From Gracilariopsis chorda (lineage: Eukaryota; Rhodophyta; Florideophyceae; Gracilariales; Gracilariaceae): a DNA stretch of 64,000 nt. The translations under genes were made by a program, and so were the position numbers. Shown one piece after another: positions 51,154-60,946 of this stretch (position 1 is the stretch's first letter; the number at the start of each line of letters is the position of its first letter). The DNA is taken from positions 62,001 through 126,000 of the forward strand of contig NBIV01000228.1 of the NCBI GenBank assembly GCA_003194525.1, in the 5' to 3' direction. The notes beneath the pieces are model-generated. The model searched no databases and was not told the DNA's origin. It was given only the letters and a program-made list of their open reading frames with translations.

Positions 51154-52614
51154 TTAATCTACTTCACTCCCCACTCTTTTTACAGTAATATATAATCGAT
51201 CCTTCTTGCCGCATTCAAGCGACAGGATCGCCTTCTCCTCAACTCTTGAAGAATCGTAAACTTCGTTCATCTGAGCCAACCAATGTGAAGCAACGCCCTC
51301 AGCTGAAGCCAAATCGCCCCGGATTGCAAGATTACTCTTCAACCTTCTTAGCACAAGACTTCCAACGACTATTATAACTGTCCCCACGGAAAGCAGCAAA
51401 ATACCCCATACTGTCAGTGTAGGTGCTGTAGTATTCCGAATTCCCTCTACTACATCCACATCTCGGAACCCATCCGATCCTATGCCTTCCAACATGCCTC
51501 CACACAATACGATCAAAATTGCTATTTCTTTGTACGAGTGCATTCCATTGTTTGTCCCAAGCATCCATGGCATTGCCTTCAGAATGTCCAAGTCGTGGAA
51601 TGATCTGCGTCCCTCTACAGCTACAGACATAACCAGTTGATAGTCTGGGTTGTCTTCGTCATCATTAAATAATCCCAGGACCGTTCGGTTATTGGATAAT
51701 GGAAGTAAGCACGCCTCCAGTGTATACTTCGTGTTCTTTTGTTTCTTGTTAATTTGCTGCACCAGGCATTCGATTTGCTCTCCATTAGGAACGGTATAGT
51801 TTAGCGTGTAGATTCCTCTCGTGGTTGTGCTGTATGTGTGATGGGCTGTCAGTTGTCGCTCAGATCCTTCTACCTCCTGAGGGTCCGTAAAACTGACCGC
51901 CAAGAAGCTGTAATACTCATTCGCTCCAATTGGTGCATCCGTTGTCGCATCCAAAGTGCTCATTACTTTCTTGCACTCTACCTCCCTTCCCATTCGAGTC
52001 TCGTTTCTAGGCCAGTATCCCATGCTCGTGAACTCAGACGCGTTAAACTTGGCTTCACTTATTATCGGTGTTACATCCATAGGCGTGGAGTAATTCTGGT
52101 AACACTTAACAGCATAGCCAAGAGCTTGAAAGTCTGTTGCAGAAGACATATTCAAAACCACAGGATGGTACCATTTCATTTCCACGTTGTAACAAGTGTT
52201 CTCCACTCGTTGCAGGGCGCTTCTAAGTCTGAAAAGGTACCTCGGATCGGTCTTTAACAATTCTTCCAAACTAGTTACCTGATTTGCAACTCGAAGCCGG
52301 GTGCTCTTTTCAATCCATACGACTTCGGCTCCCGTGGAAAACTCGACGGCCATCTCAAGGACGGATACAAATATTGTACATAATACCACGATGACGCTTC
52401 CTGTCGAACGGGTAATACGCAAGTTTCTCCGCATCCGAAAGTAAGGCGCAGAGCTTACTGGTTTTGCCCAGCCCTTCTCTTTGAGACTCTTGGCAGTTCG
52501 GTACGCGTGAAGAGCGTCGAGCAAAACGTCAGATGCATAGCTAACTGTCAGGGCGATGACCGCGTACTTTATGACGTTGAACACATTCTGATCGAGAAAC
52601 TTGAGGATGATCAT
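51154..52614 (-). CDS. Membrane-protein family of unknown function, copy B (complete)
   Basis: 486 residues from ATG 52614. N-terminal hydrophobic segment (about 12-33), a second (about 70-92), then a large hydrophilic domain with many N-glycosylation sequons and Cys residues (CYNVE, VKCYQNYS, CKKVM, ECLVQQ, EACLLP), a short hydrophobic patch (about 355-372), a C-terminal membrane helix (about 405-430) ending RRLKS, and a roughly 55-residue tail. This suggests a membrane-anchored protein with a big luminal or extracellular domain. I recognise no family. Copy A at 1-1071 faces it tail to tail, and the whole transposon nest lies between the two. 50799-51153 downstream shows nothing. Confidence 0.85.
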   Translation of the reverse strand: MIILKFLDQNVFNVIKYAVIALTVSYASDVLLDALHAYRTAKSLKEKGWAKPVSSAPYFRMRRNLRITRSTGSVIVVLCTIFVSVLEMAVEFSTGAEVVWIEKSTRLRVANQVTSLEELLKTDPRYLFRLRSALQRVENTCYNVEMKWYHPVVLNMSSATDFQALGYAVKCYQNYSTPMDVTPIISEAKFNASEFTSMGYWPRNETRMGREVECKKVMSTLDATTDAPIGANEYYSFLAVSFTDPQEVEGSERQLTAHHTYSTTTRGIYTLNYTVPNGEQIECLVQQINKKQKNTKYTLEACLLPLSNNRTVLGLFNDDEDNPDYQLVMSVAVEGRRSFHDLDILKAMPWMLGTNNGMHSYKEIAILIVLCGGMLEGIGSDGFRDVDVVEGIRNTTAPTLTVWGILLLSVGTVIIVVGSLVLRRLKSNLAIRGDLASAEGVASHWLAQMNEVYDSSRVEEKAILSLECGKKDRLYITVKRVGSEVD

Positions 52615-53620
52615 TCTTGCTTTGAAATGGGTTGGAATTCATGTAAGGGAGGGAGGCAGAATGGTTTCGTTTACCCCATAGTTACTGTGATGATAGTAGA
52701 AAGATGTATTATATGTACGCCAAGAAGCATTAGAAGGTAGAGGCACAGGCATACATGCTTCGTCAGAGACGTCTGGACGCTTACATTAGTAATAGAATGC
52801 TATTATGGAAGTACGGTGTTTACAGAACTCGGCTCGCCGGTCGTGCATCAACGACAACCCTTTAGTTGATGGCGTAAAATTCGATTGCGGCATACGATGT
52901 TTGCAAATGAGTACTTGTTAAATACGGAGGAAAGGCAAGGAGTGAATAATTATTGAGCTGAATGGCTGTTCACAACGTAAAGTGCGCCGGTTAAACTTCA
53001 ATTCGTCTTTTCTTATAGCAATATTGACCCTTCTCGCTTGCAAACTGCAGTGCAAAAAAAAAAACACGAATAGCTTGATAAATGTGGCTCAAAAATATTT
53101 TCAAATGAGGATAGCGCATATCAATAGAAGTTGCAAAACAGCTTGTAACATTAGAGTGGAATGGTTTAGAAGACTTGTTTCGACGGAGCGCGAAGTTGGG
53201 GTGCAACTAACAGTTTGGTTTCTATCGGTACGGTCTTGAACACGGTGAAATGCCAGAGGAGTATCTCTAATTTAGTTTTCTTTGGCCGTGGTGACGAATT
53301 AAGGATGTGTGGAAAGAGGTAGTGTGTGGCGCTATACGTTGTTTCTGTTTTGGCTTGTACAGTATTCCGTGCGTTCTTTTTTCTTGACACTTTGGGAGCC
53401 TAAGCAGAGTAGCAAGAGCAAAGATATGGACGGTAGGATTTTGGGTAGTAGCAACCAAAAAGAGAAGCCATGTATTGGCTACCTGTTGAACAGTGGACGA
53501 ACACTGCACCTGTGTCGAAAACCAGCTACAGCAGAATTGGCGAGTTTCAAGAGTTATGGCCACACGAGTCGGTGATTTGCCACATGTACAGTAGAGTCTT
53601 ATGGAAAGCTGTGGTCACAG
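52615..53620. other. Intergenic, no feature seen
   Basis: Upstream of copy B. AT-rich in 52680-53120. No frame with recognisable features. The frames at 52982-53575 overlap on both strands and look accidental. Confidence 0.5.
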
Positions 53621-53710
53621 GACTGACAAGAAGAGGACCGACAAGAAGAGGACCGACAAGAAGATGACCGACAAGAAGATGACCGACAAAGAGAGGACCA
53701 ACAAAAAGAA
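53621..53710 (+). repeat. 15-bp tandem repeat, six copies
   Basis: Six units of GACCGACAAGAAGAG with a few changes, purine-rich. On the minus strand it encodes a repeating LLVG/FLSV pattern, which explains several small frames nearby. 53711-54227 has nothing else. Confidence 0.85.
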
Positions 53711-54227
53711 GGCGGAGAGAGAAACACACGTCCACTCAAGCGCGAGACACACGTGCACAGCAACAACCGCATAGGTAGCGAAATGCAAGCTACACGTGTA
53801 GAGAGCCAGATAATATACAAAAAGATGATTTCCGTTACGCATTGCTGTGCCACTGAAGTTTGAGACACACGGCGCATGGAATTGACTCGCAGGAGAGCTG
53901 TTGTGTGGTCAATTTGAGGACGGGTGACGAAGTGATGCGTCGTTGCTGTCGCGCTGGAGAAGGGTGATGACGTGTATCCATCATCCAAGAAGCTCGATAC
54001 TCTTGAGCAAAGTGCGGTGCTGACAGGTTGATAAGGCGGGGAGCGATAAGGGACAAGCGGCAGAGCTTTATCCCAGAAAGGGCCACAAAACTATAGACTA
54101 AATGAACCGAAGAGGAAAGAAAAGAGAAGGGTGGCGGTAGAAAACGCCGAGCAACAAGGGCTGGAAGGGGAGCTAAGTTATGAAGAGGAGGGGTAAGTGA
54201 GGTTACACAAGCGGAGAGGGGGGGGGG

Positions 54228-55403
54228 TCACACATTGTCAACGACGGCATGCGGCATAATTGGTAATTTCATGCGTGAAAACACATCTCTTCGCTTCCAA
54301 TACTCGCGGTACACCATTTCGTTGGCCTTATTCTTGGGGAAGTTGCCCTTCCAAATGGCGCGCAACGTGAAGAAGGTAACAATGACAATGGCGAGCCCGG
54401 ACACAGTAGCCGAGGCAACCGACATCACTTTCCAAAACGTGGTGCGCGTTTTCTCGAAACGCAGAATGATAGCGGCGGACGCGCCGGCAACAGGGAAGAC
54501 GTATGCCCACCACACGACGGAAAACGGACGCGAGATCCAGAGCGGGAGCATTCGGATCATGAGCGCGTAGAGAAACAGGTTGACGTAATGCGCCAGTTCT
54601 GCGCCCATGTTCCACGGCAACGGGCCGCCGGGTAGGAATGACTGTGAAGGCGGGTCTGTGTTGGAGAAGATTCTGGTGGCGTTTAGGAAGAGCGCGGCGA
54701 TGGTGGCCTGGGCGGGCGGGGCTAGAAACAGAAAGAATATTGGAGAGGGCGATTCATTGGCGGCTTTCAAAGTGGTGGGCGAGTGCTGAAAGAGAGTTGT
54801 GAAGATGAGCAACCAGAAGAGCAGGGCGGCTGTGAGCAGGAAGAAGGCCAGTTGCGGCATAACCAGCATGGAGGCCACAATTGAGAGCAGAAAGTAGCCC
54901 ACGGTCTGCATGAAGGCGAGGGGGTAGATGGTTTCGGGGAGCGACAAGGCGTGTAACCAGTTTCCGTACAGGTAGAGGGAGAGCAGGAACTGGTAGGCGA
55001 AGAGGGTGTAGAAGGACACGGCCATGGGAATCCAGAGTCTGAACGGCGAGGGGAGCGTGATGAGGACGAGGGCGCCGACGATGGAGGGGAGGTAGAAGAA
55101 GTTTTGTAGGCGGGCGTTGGAGAAGTCTTGCAGAAATGCGGCGGGATGAATGATGACGCGAAGCACTGTGAGCGAGGAGGTGAGCACGAGAACGGCGAAG
55201 GAGATGTAGAAGGCGACGTCGACAACGGTGCGCGGAAAGCCTACGCGCGTGGCGGTGGCAAGCGTGGCGGTGAAGGCGTAGAAGGCGAGCGGGATGGCGT
55301 TGTGCGAGATGTCGAACTGCGCCACGCGCAGTCGCCACTGCGCGGGCGGGGCGCGTTCGGGGCGGTGCTCGCGCACATCGGCGGCGGCGGCGTGTGCGGA
55401 CAT
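54228..55403 (-). CDS. TDT family transporter (SLAC1/TehA/Mae1-type anion channel)
   Basis: 391 residues from ATG 55403. A hydrophilic N-terminus (1-28) is followed by about ten hydrophobic helices, as in the TehA/SLAC1 fold. Landmarks: QFDISHNAIPLAFYAFTATL (helix 1), QNFFYLPSIVGALVLITLP (where SLAC1-type proteins have FFxxP), LAPPAQATIAAL, ELAHYVNLFLYALMI, RPFSVVWWAYVFPVAGASAA. Members carry chloride, nitrate, sulfite or dicarboxylates across the plasma membrane; the substrate cannot be told here. The C-terminal tail is short and basic (REYWKRRDVFSRMK). No intron is needed. Third-codon positions are GC-rich. The frame at 54754-55338 is a shadow. Confident of family, not of substrate. Confidence 0.88.
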   Translation of the reverse strand: MSAHAAAADVREHRPERAPPAQWRLRVAQFDISHNAIPLAFYAFTATLATATRVGFPRTVVDVAFYISFAVLVLTSSLTVLRVIIHPAAFLQDFSNARLQNFFYLPSIVGALVLITLPSPFRLWIPMAVSFYTLFAYQFLLSLYLYGNWLHALSLPETIYPLAFMQTVGYFLLSIVASMLVMPQLAFFLLTAALLFWLLIFTTLFQHSPTTLKAANESPSPIFFLFLAPPAQATIAALFLNATRIFSNTDPPSQSFLPGGPLPWNMGAELAHYVNLFLYALMIRMLPLWISRPFSVVWWAYVFPVAGASAAIILRFEKTRTTFWKVMSVASATVSGLAIVIVTFFTLRAIWKGNFPKNKANEMVYREYWKRRDVFSRMKLPIMPHAVVDNV

Positions 55404-57845
55404 TGTTTCGCGGGCGGGGCGCGGTGAGCGAAGAGGGACGTCGGCGGGAGGGGGGTGCGCGTGGCGGCCGCCGCCGCGCTTTTGTGTTTGCGCGGGGCGG
55501 GCGGTTTGCGCGTAGAAACGCGATCGCGGCGGCTTGCAGCGGAGCGCGATGCGGAGGGGGGACGGGTGGCCACGTGGGGGGGGGGGGGGGGCGTGGCGTT
55601 GTTGGTAGTTTCTACGACGTAGTTACACGTCGGGGAGAAGGCGGCGCGTCTTCTCTCGCGCGGCGCACGCGCCGCCCGCCGGCGCGTCGTCACGGAGACT
55701 GCACACGAGTTTGGGTTGCGGTAAAGTTTAAGCGCCTTCCTTCTTGCTCATTTGTGGTGCACCCCCAGCGATGCGCTTCACTGGCTGCGTTGTGCACAAA
55801 ACGGCGTGCCACTCCGGCACTCATACTAATCGATTCCGTTATCTGCAAACAGGAAGCACGCAAGCCGCCCTCCGTATCTACCACATCGCGTTGGTGACTA
55901 ATCTCACGTTCACGTGAACCTCATATACCTACTAATTAGTTAAAGCTGTTAATCCATAAACTATACAAGAACCAAACAGCAAAAAAGGCCAGGAAAATGC
56001 TGCCGGCTGCATATCTTGCCACATGAGGGAGTCACTAATAATATTCAAATGATATGGCCAAATAGTCAGTCACAACTGTAAGTAGAGGAGAAATGTGCAC
56101 TTTCTATCTACACATGTCTTCAACGTCTGTTGCACGCCTTTGTTTCGACTGCGGCTGAGCCTGCCACCCTCGTCGCAGTGAACCACCACCGTCCGTTCTT
56201 CGCACTCCCGAGGGAACACGCGTGCAGCGCCGCTCCATCTAAACTCGCACACCAATATCCAACAACAAATCACAACCACAATCCGTATCCGTATCCGTAC
56301 CGTTTACCCGTGTAATGCGTCGCCACACTACCTATTACGCGAACCCTAAAAGCACCCAAACGTTATTCGTACATAACATCGATATTCTACGCTCTCCGTG
56401 TTTGGCTCAGCTTTGACAGCGGCACTGCACCAATTCGGACATATCTCCGGAAACCGCAAAAGCACACCACTTTGCTCGTTGGGGTGAGCAACTGCTCTCG
56501 GATTGCCACCGCTACTGCTGCTCCAGATGTTGTGAAACCTCAGTTGGAAGGGCACATTACTGCCAACTAACCCAAACAGTGCACACGAGTGGCGAGAGTG
56601 CACTCCCACACTGACAAACAACCACTTTTGCTTTTTTGTCCTGTCCAACATCGTTTCGTGTGTAATTCGCACACAACTCTAGCTCGTTTTCTGAAGCGCA
56701 GCTTCGGCCGTTGTAATCACACCCGATTACAACACTGTCGATCAATCCAAACACCGTGCTCACACAAAATCCTATTCCTATCTACTCTGTCTCTCTCACA
56801 GCACAGCGCACGTTGACGAACCTTTCTTCCGCATCAACGCCAGTCACGCTTCAACCACCGCACCAGCAGTCAAGCCTGCTTCTGGCGATGCTTACAGTCA
56901 AAACCCATTAGCGCTTAGCGTTGGAGTGTCCCACGTCAGCAAATACCGATACGGAAACTTGCGCCCACAGCCTCGAACACAGAGCGAATCCGTTTGATTG
57001 CAGTCTGTGTTACACCCACCACATCGCATTACTTATACATCACTCAACTGCTCAAAGCTAATAACATTCTAAACTGAACAATATCTTCTTTGATTCACTC
57101 TCAATCATTGAGCACCAAGAGCGCAAAAGTACACTTCGCCTACGTGATTCTGGGCCGTATCTACTACATGTAGTAGAAGGACCACCCTCATCTAATCGAG
57201 CATTGAATATGACATGACAATTTCAACCGCTCTGGAATGCGGCTATCGAACACTATATATAGAACCCACGTGTCCGCTCGGGTCTATTGAGAACGGGCGC
57301 TGCTTGGGACGTTTGGCAGAGCGTTGATACGAATCATTTATGCCGAAGGCGATGGCAGGAACAGCAAGATCTACGGGAGAGAGAGAAAGGCGAGCCCAAT
57401 CTGGCTCATATACCTTGAGTGAAGGGAGGCATGCTTACACCTCCAGTGCTTAGAAAGCTATAGCGTACCCTTGAATACGTTAAGCCAGAGCGGCAATATC
57501 GATGAGAGATACATAAACAGCACATGTGCTCCATTTGCTCATTAGTATAAGGAGTGAGGTTCAGAAGAACGATTCACATAGCAGCTGTGTGTGTAGCACA
57601 TGTATAGAACAGCGTTCTTTTTACCATGATATATATTTAGAGAATAAGGTAACGGATCCGAAGTAAAGGGCAACCCTTCATAAGTGAGAACCTAACTCTG
57701 GAGCCAATCCAATATGCTTACTCACGGGTAGTGCTTTCTCCATTGGTTTTGGACTCCTCGGTGTCAGTTTTGTACTTTCCGGCATTGGTTTCGGACCGCG
57801 ACAACAATTACAATGAAAACCTAGATGTCACATCTAAGCAAATGT
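55404..57845. other. Intergenic region upstream of the transporter, no gene seen
   Basis: 55404-55690 is extremely GC-rich with a run of 14 G at about 55578-55591, probably the transporter promoter/5' region. 55700-57845 has only short overlapping frames. A TATA-like TATATATAG stands at about 57254-57262. No RNA gene recognised. Confidence 0.5.
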
Positions 57846-58745
57846 TCAGGCCCTCTGAAATGACACTCTAAACTCTTCGTACGAAGGCTTGTCCTTGAAC
57901 CCTAGTTTCCTCACGTGCTCCATATACTTAACAAAAACTTCAGGCATACCCTTGCACAAGTCTTCTGGCTTCGTATTCTTCTTTAGTTCCCAGACCTGTT
58001 TGTTCATGTCCGATACTGCAATGGCGTGGCCATCACAATCCACTGTCATTTCCGATGCCGATTTCTTGTTCAACGCATCTATCAAATCATCCCAAGGAAG
58101 CCTCCCCTTGAACAGTTTCACCAGCACATATCCAAGCATCTCTAAATCATCCCTTCTCGAGCGCGTCAGTTGTTCGTGCGTGTGAACAGATGAGTATCGT
58201 ATGTCGCCCTTCATATTCTTGTCAACCTTCATTTCTAAATGCTCGTGGGCACCTCCGACGAAAAATTCCGACGATCCAAAATGCGCTATTTGGAAGGAGT
58301 CCGGAGCGACTTGAACAATACTAGTCGGTTTCAAATCGGCATGAATAACGCCCATACCATGAATTCTCCTAAGAGTTAAAACACAGTCACTTGCAATTTC
58401 AAGAACGGTTTCAATAGGAAGCGTTATCTCTTGCCCAGTCGCATCCCTACCAACAGTGTTCTGCACGTCATCCATGATCAACACGCAGTAATTATCCTGT
58501 TCCTCAAAATAATGAACCCGAGGAACACTAATTATTCTGCCTTTGCAATGCAGATGTTGAATCAAATTGTACTCCTTGAGCAGCGGGTGAGCTTTTCCAG
58601 GTACATACTCCGACACTTTAGCAAAGAAAGGCTTACGGCTGTATATGTTCCTAGCTGAAAACACCGGTCCCGCCGCACTTTCGCCTAGCTTCTCGCCAAG
58701 GACGAAATCTTTGAATTCCTTTCCGATAAGGTTGTCAAACGCCAT
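57846..58745 (-). CDS. Casein kinase 1-like protein, probable pseudokinase
   Basis: 299 residues from the first ATG (58745); the open frame extends five codons up to a TTG. Kinase fold of the CK1 group: glycine loop LGESAAGPVF, ATP-site Lys43 in FFAKVSEY, CK1 signature GDIRYSSVHTHEQ and SRRDDLEMLGYVLVKLFKG, LPWDDL. Catalytic loop reads HADLKPTSIV: the proton-acceptor Asp137 is kept, but the Mg-binding Asn is Ser142. The DFG motif is HFG (His155 for Asp). Loss of two metal ligands predicts little or no phosphotransfer; VRK3 in animals is a CK1-group pseudokinase precedent. It ends soon after the kinase domain, with no regulatory tail. The neighbours give no clue to its pathway. Confidence 0.88.
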   Translation of the reverse strand: MAFDNLIGKEFKDFVLGEKLGESAAGPVFSARNIYSRKPFFAKVSEYVPGKAHPLLKEYNLIQHLHCKGRIISVPRVHYFEEQDNYCVLIMDDVQNTVGRDATGQEITLPIETVLEIASDCVLTLRRIHGMGVIHADLKPTSIVQVAPDSFQIAHFGSSEFFVGGAHEHLEMKVDKNMKGDIRYSSVHTHEQLTRSRRDDLEMLGYVLVKLFKGRLPWDDLIDALNKKSASEMTVDCDGHAIAVSDMNKQVWELKKNTKPEDLCKGMPEVFVKYMEHVRKLGFKDKPSYEEFRVSFQRA

Positions 58746-59901
58746 GCTGTCTTCTGCCAATTTTCTGCTAGAAAGAGGAGAGTGAATGATATACGAATTC
58801 TTGCTTCAGTATCTGCTGAGACTGGAGGCTGCAACCTCCATCTCTTTGCTGCAAGGTACGAGTTCTTTTAGTACGCATTTCATGTATACTTTTCCATGCA
58901 TGTTTGAATTGAATCCATTACCTTCAGTGTTTGTATTCAAATGCAAGTGGTCGTACGAAAGCATTCCTTTGCATGCAGCGGTGCAGATATTGTTGTTTTT
59001 GAAGACTTTATTTTGGCGCGCAAGTATCTGCGACTAGGTACGGCTGAGTACCTAAAAAGCTGTGACTACCACTTAATTGGCTATGAACGTGGTCAGCCGT
59101 CGTAATCACTGAGCAGTCCAAACCGCGGAACCAAACCTCGAGGCAGCAGAGCAAAAACGCGCCTTGGGTAATATAAGTCGCGATAGACATTCCTGAAGTT
59201 TTCAAACAGTGTTTTCTCGATGAATGCATTCTATCTTTCCCGCTTAGCGGTTTCCTGACGGCGAAATCTTTCTCTTTTGTAGCCAAGAGTTTGCGCGACC
59301 ACTCACATGCCCGAGGGGCTTCGGCTCCTACATTTGAATTTGAAAAGTTTCTTGTAACTTCAGGTAACCGCTAACAGTTTTCAGAGAAGTGAATAGCTGC
59401 AGGGAACGTAGGCCCTTTCTACGCATGGACAACGTTGGAAAATCAACTCCAGTACAGTGGATTCGTAGTGCACCATGGACGTTTACTTCGTGACTATATG
59501 TGACCCTAGACGTTTGAGGAAAGCTCAAAGTAGTCAGTCACAAATACGATTCTGCAAAAGGAAGTTATCGTGTTCAAGAGTCCGCAACAAAGTAGTTGTT
59601 ATGACGCATTATGCTGATTGGCGAACGTGGCTAGTATTTTAAAAGTCACCCTTATGTTTGAAATTGAAAAGAATGCTACAGATTTCGAAGCTTCTACCCT
59701 CAGTGTGCGATGCTTCCTTGGGATGCGAAGTAGATTGCGACGCAGCGTGCCTAATACTTCGCGTTTGTTGTGTACGGTATTACATATGTTTTCGCTGTTT
59801 TTCAGGATAGAGAATGACAATACAGCAGCCATGCTAACTTTGCTTCCGTGTTCTAGTGGCTGAGACTGCTGAACAACGAAGTCCGTCAAAGCGAGACTCT
59901 T
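58746..59901. other. Intergenic, no feature seen
   Basis: Between the kinase start and the AIM24 gene end. Overlapping frames at 59599-59889 on both strands have no recognisable motif. Confidence 0.5.
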
Positions 59902-60946
59902 TCATAATTTGACCTTAACCGGAGTACCGGGCACTCTCATGGGTTCAGACACAGGTACTTCCTCAAATGGCTGCACAATGACAACACCCCCCTTGAATTC
60001 GAATTGTACTTCCTCCCCCGAGCCCCGACCGACGATCGATTTCATGCTTAGCGCCATCTATACATCAGTAAGAGAAAGAATTAAGTTGTTAGGTATAGTT
60101 TCAAATTGATGTGGACCAGAATGTTAGACAGGTAAGCGGATATCATACCTTCGTGGACGGTTGGTGGGTCCATGCAACGGTGGAGTTGGGATCGGTGTAT
60201 ACAGGGTTTTCTGGAGAAGCCTCCAAAGTAACGACGTCTCCGCGGGATGTGAAAGCCATAATCCCTGTACCTGATACCTTCGGAGTAAAAGATAACAACA
60301 GTAATAGATTGTCAGCCATCAACAGAGCAACTGGCCGCAGGTGTCGAGGAAGATGCGTACCTTTATATTGAACACAGAGCCGGAGGCTATATGGGCCCCC
60401 TTCATGAGCGCAAAGTCATACGAAAGCGACGGTGATAGTGCTAGCACGTCATTTCCATTGAGGAAAAGAGTTTGCTCATGAAGATGAACAAGGCTAACGA
60501 GCTTGTCGTCATCAGCACAAAATACGATTCCATCTCCCTTGCACTTGATTAGGTTCATGCCCTCTCCACTGACGGCTTTCTTGACTATCTTTCCTAATCC
60601 CTGTTCGCGCATACTTTGCCTTGATGTATTCAAGTCTCCTTGCCGCGCAATCTGCGTGTGGAGAATAAATCTGTCAGTTTTGTTTTCTGTTGTTACGGGG
60701 TTTTTCTAGTAGAGAACTTACAATGCATCCCAGTTTTATCCATGCGTAGTTGTCTTTCTTGGGCTTCAAGTTGATGCGTAGAAGTTTGGAGCGCTCCAGT
60801 TCAAAGAGGGATTGCGAGGATGGTTGGATTCGTGTGCGTGCCACTAGTGAGGAGAGAGAATGCTTTGAAGACTCGTCGTCACATGACGATGTGACCATCC
60901 CTTGTGCTTGTTTTTCGTCGCTGGGCATGGTGGAAGAGTTGCACAT
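59902..60946 (-). CDS. AIM24/DUF124-domain protein, four exons
   Basis: Spliced on the minus strand: exons 60946-60722, 60651-60361, 60277-60149, 60057-59902 (225, 291, 129, 156 nt; all phase 0), 266 residues, stop TGA 59904-59902. Introns of 70, 83 and 91 nt start GTAAGT, GTACGC and GTATGA and end CAG, AAG and TAG. Landmarks of the AIM24 beta-helix family in order: FELERSKLLRINLKPKKDNY, WIKLGCI-IARQGDL, FLNGNDVLALSPSLSYD, HIASGSVFNIKVSGTGIMAF, PVYTDPNSTVAW, SIVGRGSGEEVQ, VVIVQPFEE. Yeast Aim24 is mitochondrial and supports MICOS; many relatives are uncharacterised. The N-terminal 40 residues are unassigned. Start could be the Met at residue 1 or 7. Confidence 0.85.

Noticed and set aside
54754-55338. 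Long minus-strand frames rich in Arg, His and Ser in the transporter region
   Set aside because: Off-frame shadows of the GC-rich transporter gene; no domain and low complexity.
55128-55897. Plus-strand Gly/Arg-rich frames
   Set aside because: Produced by the GC-rich island; overlap the transporter start on the other strand.
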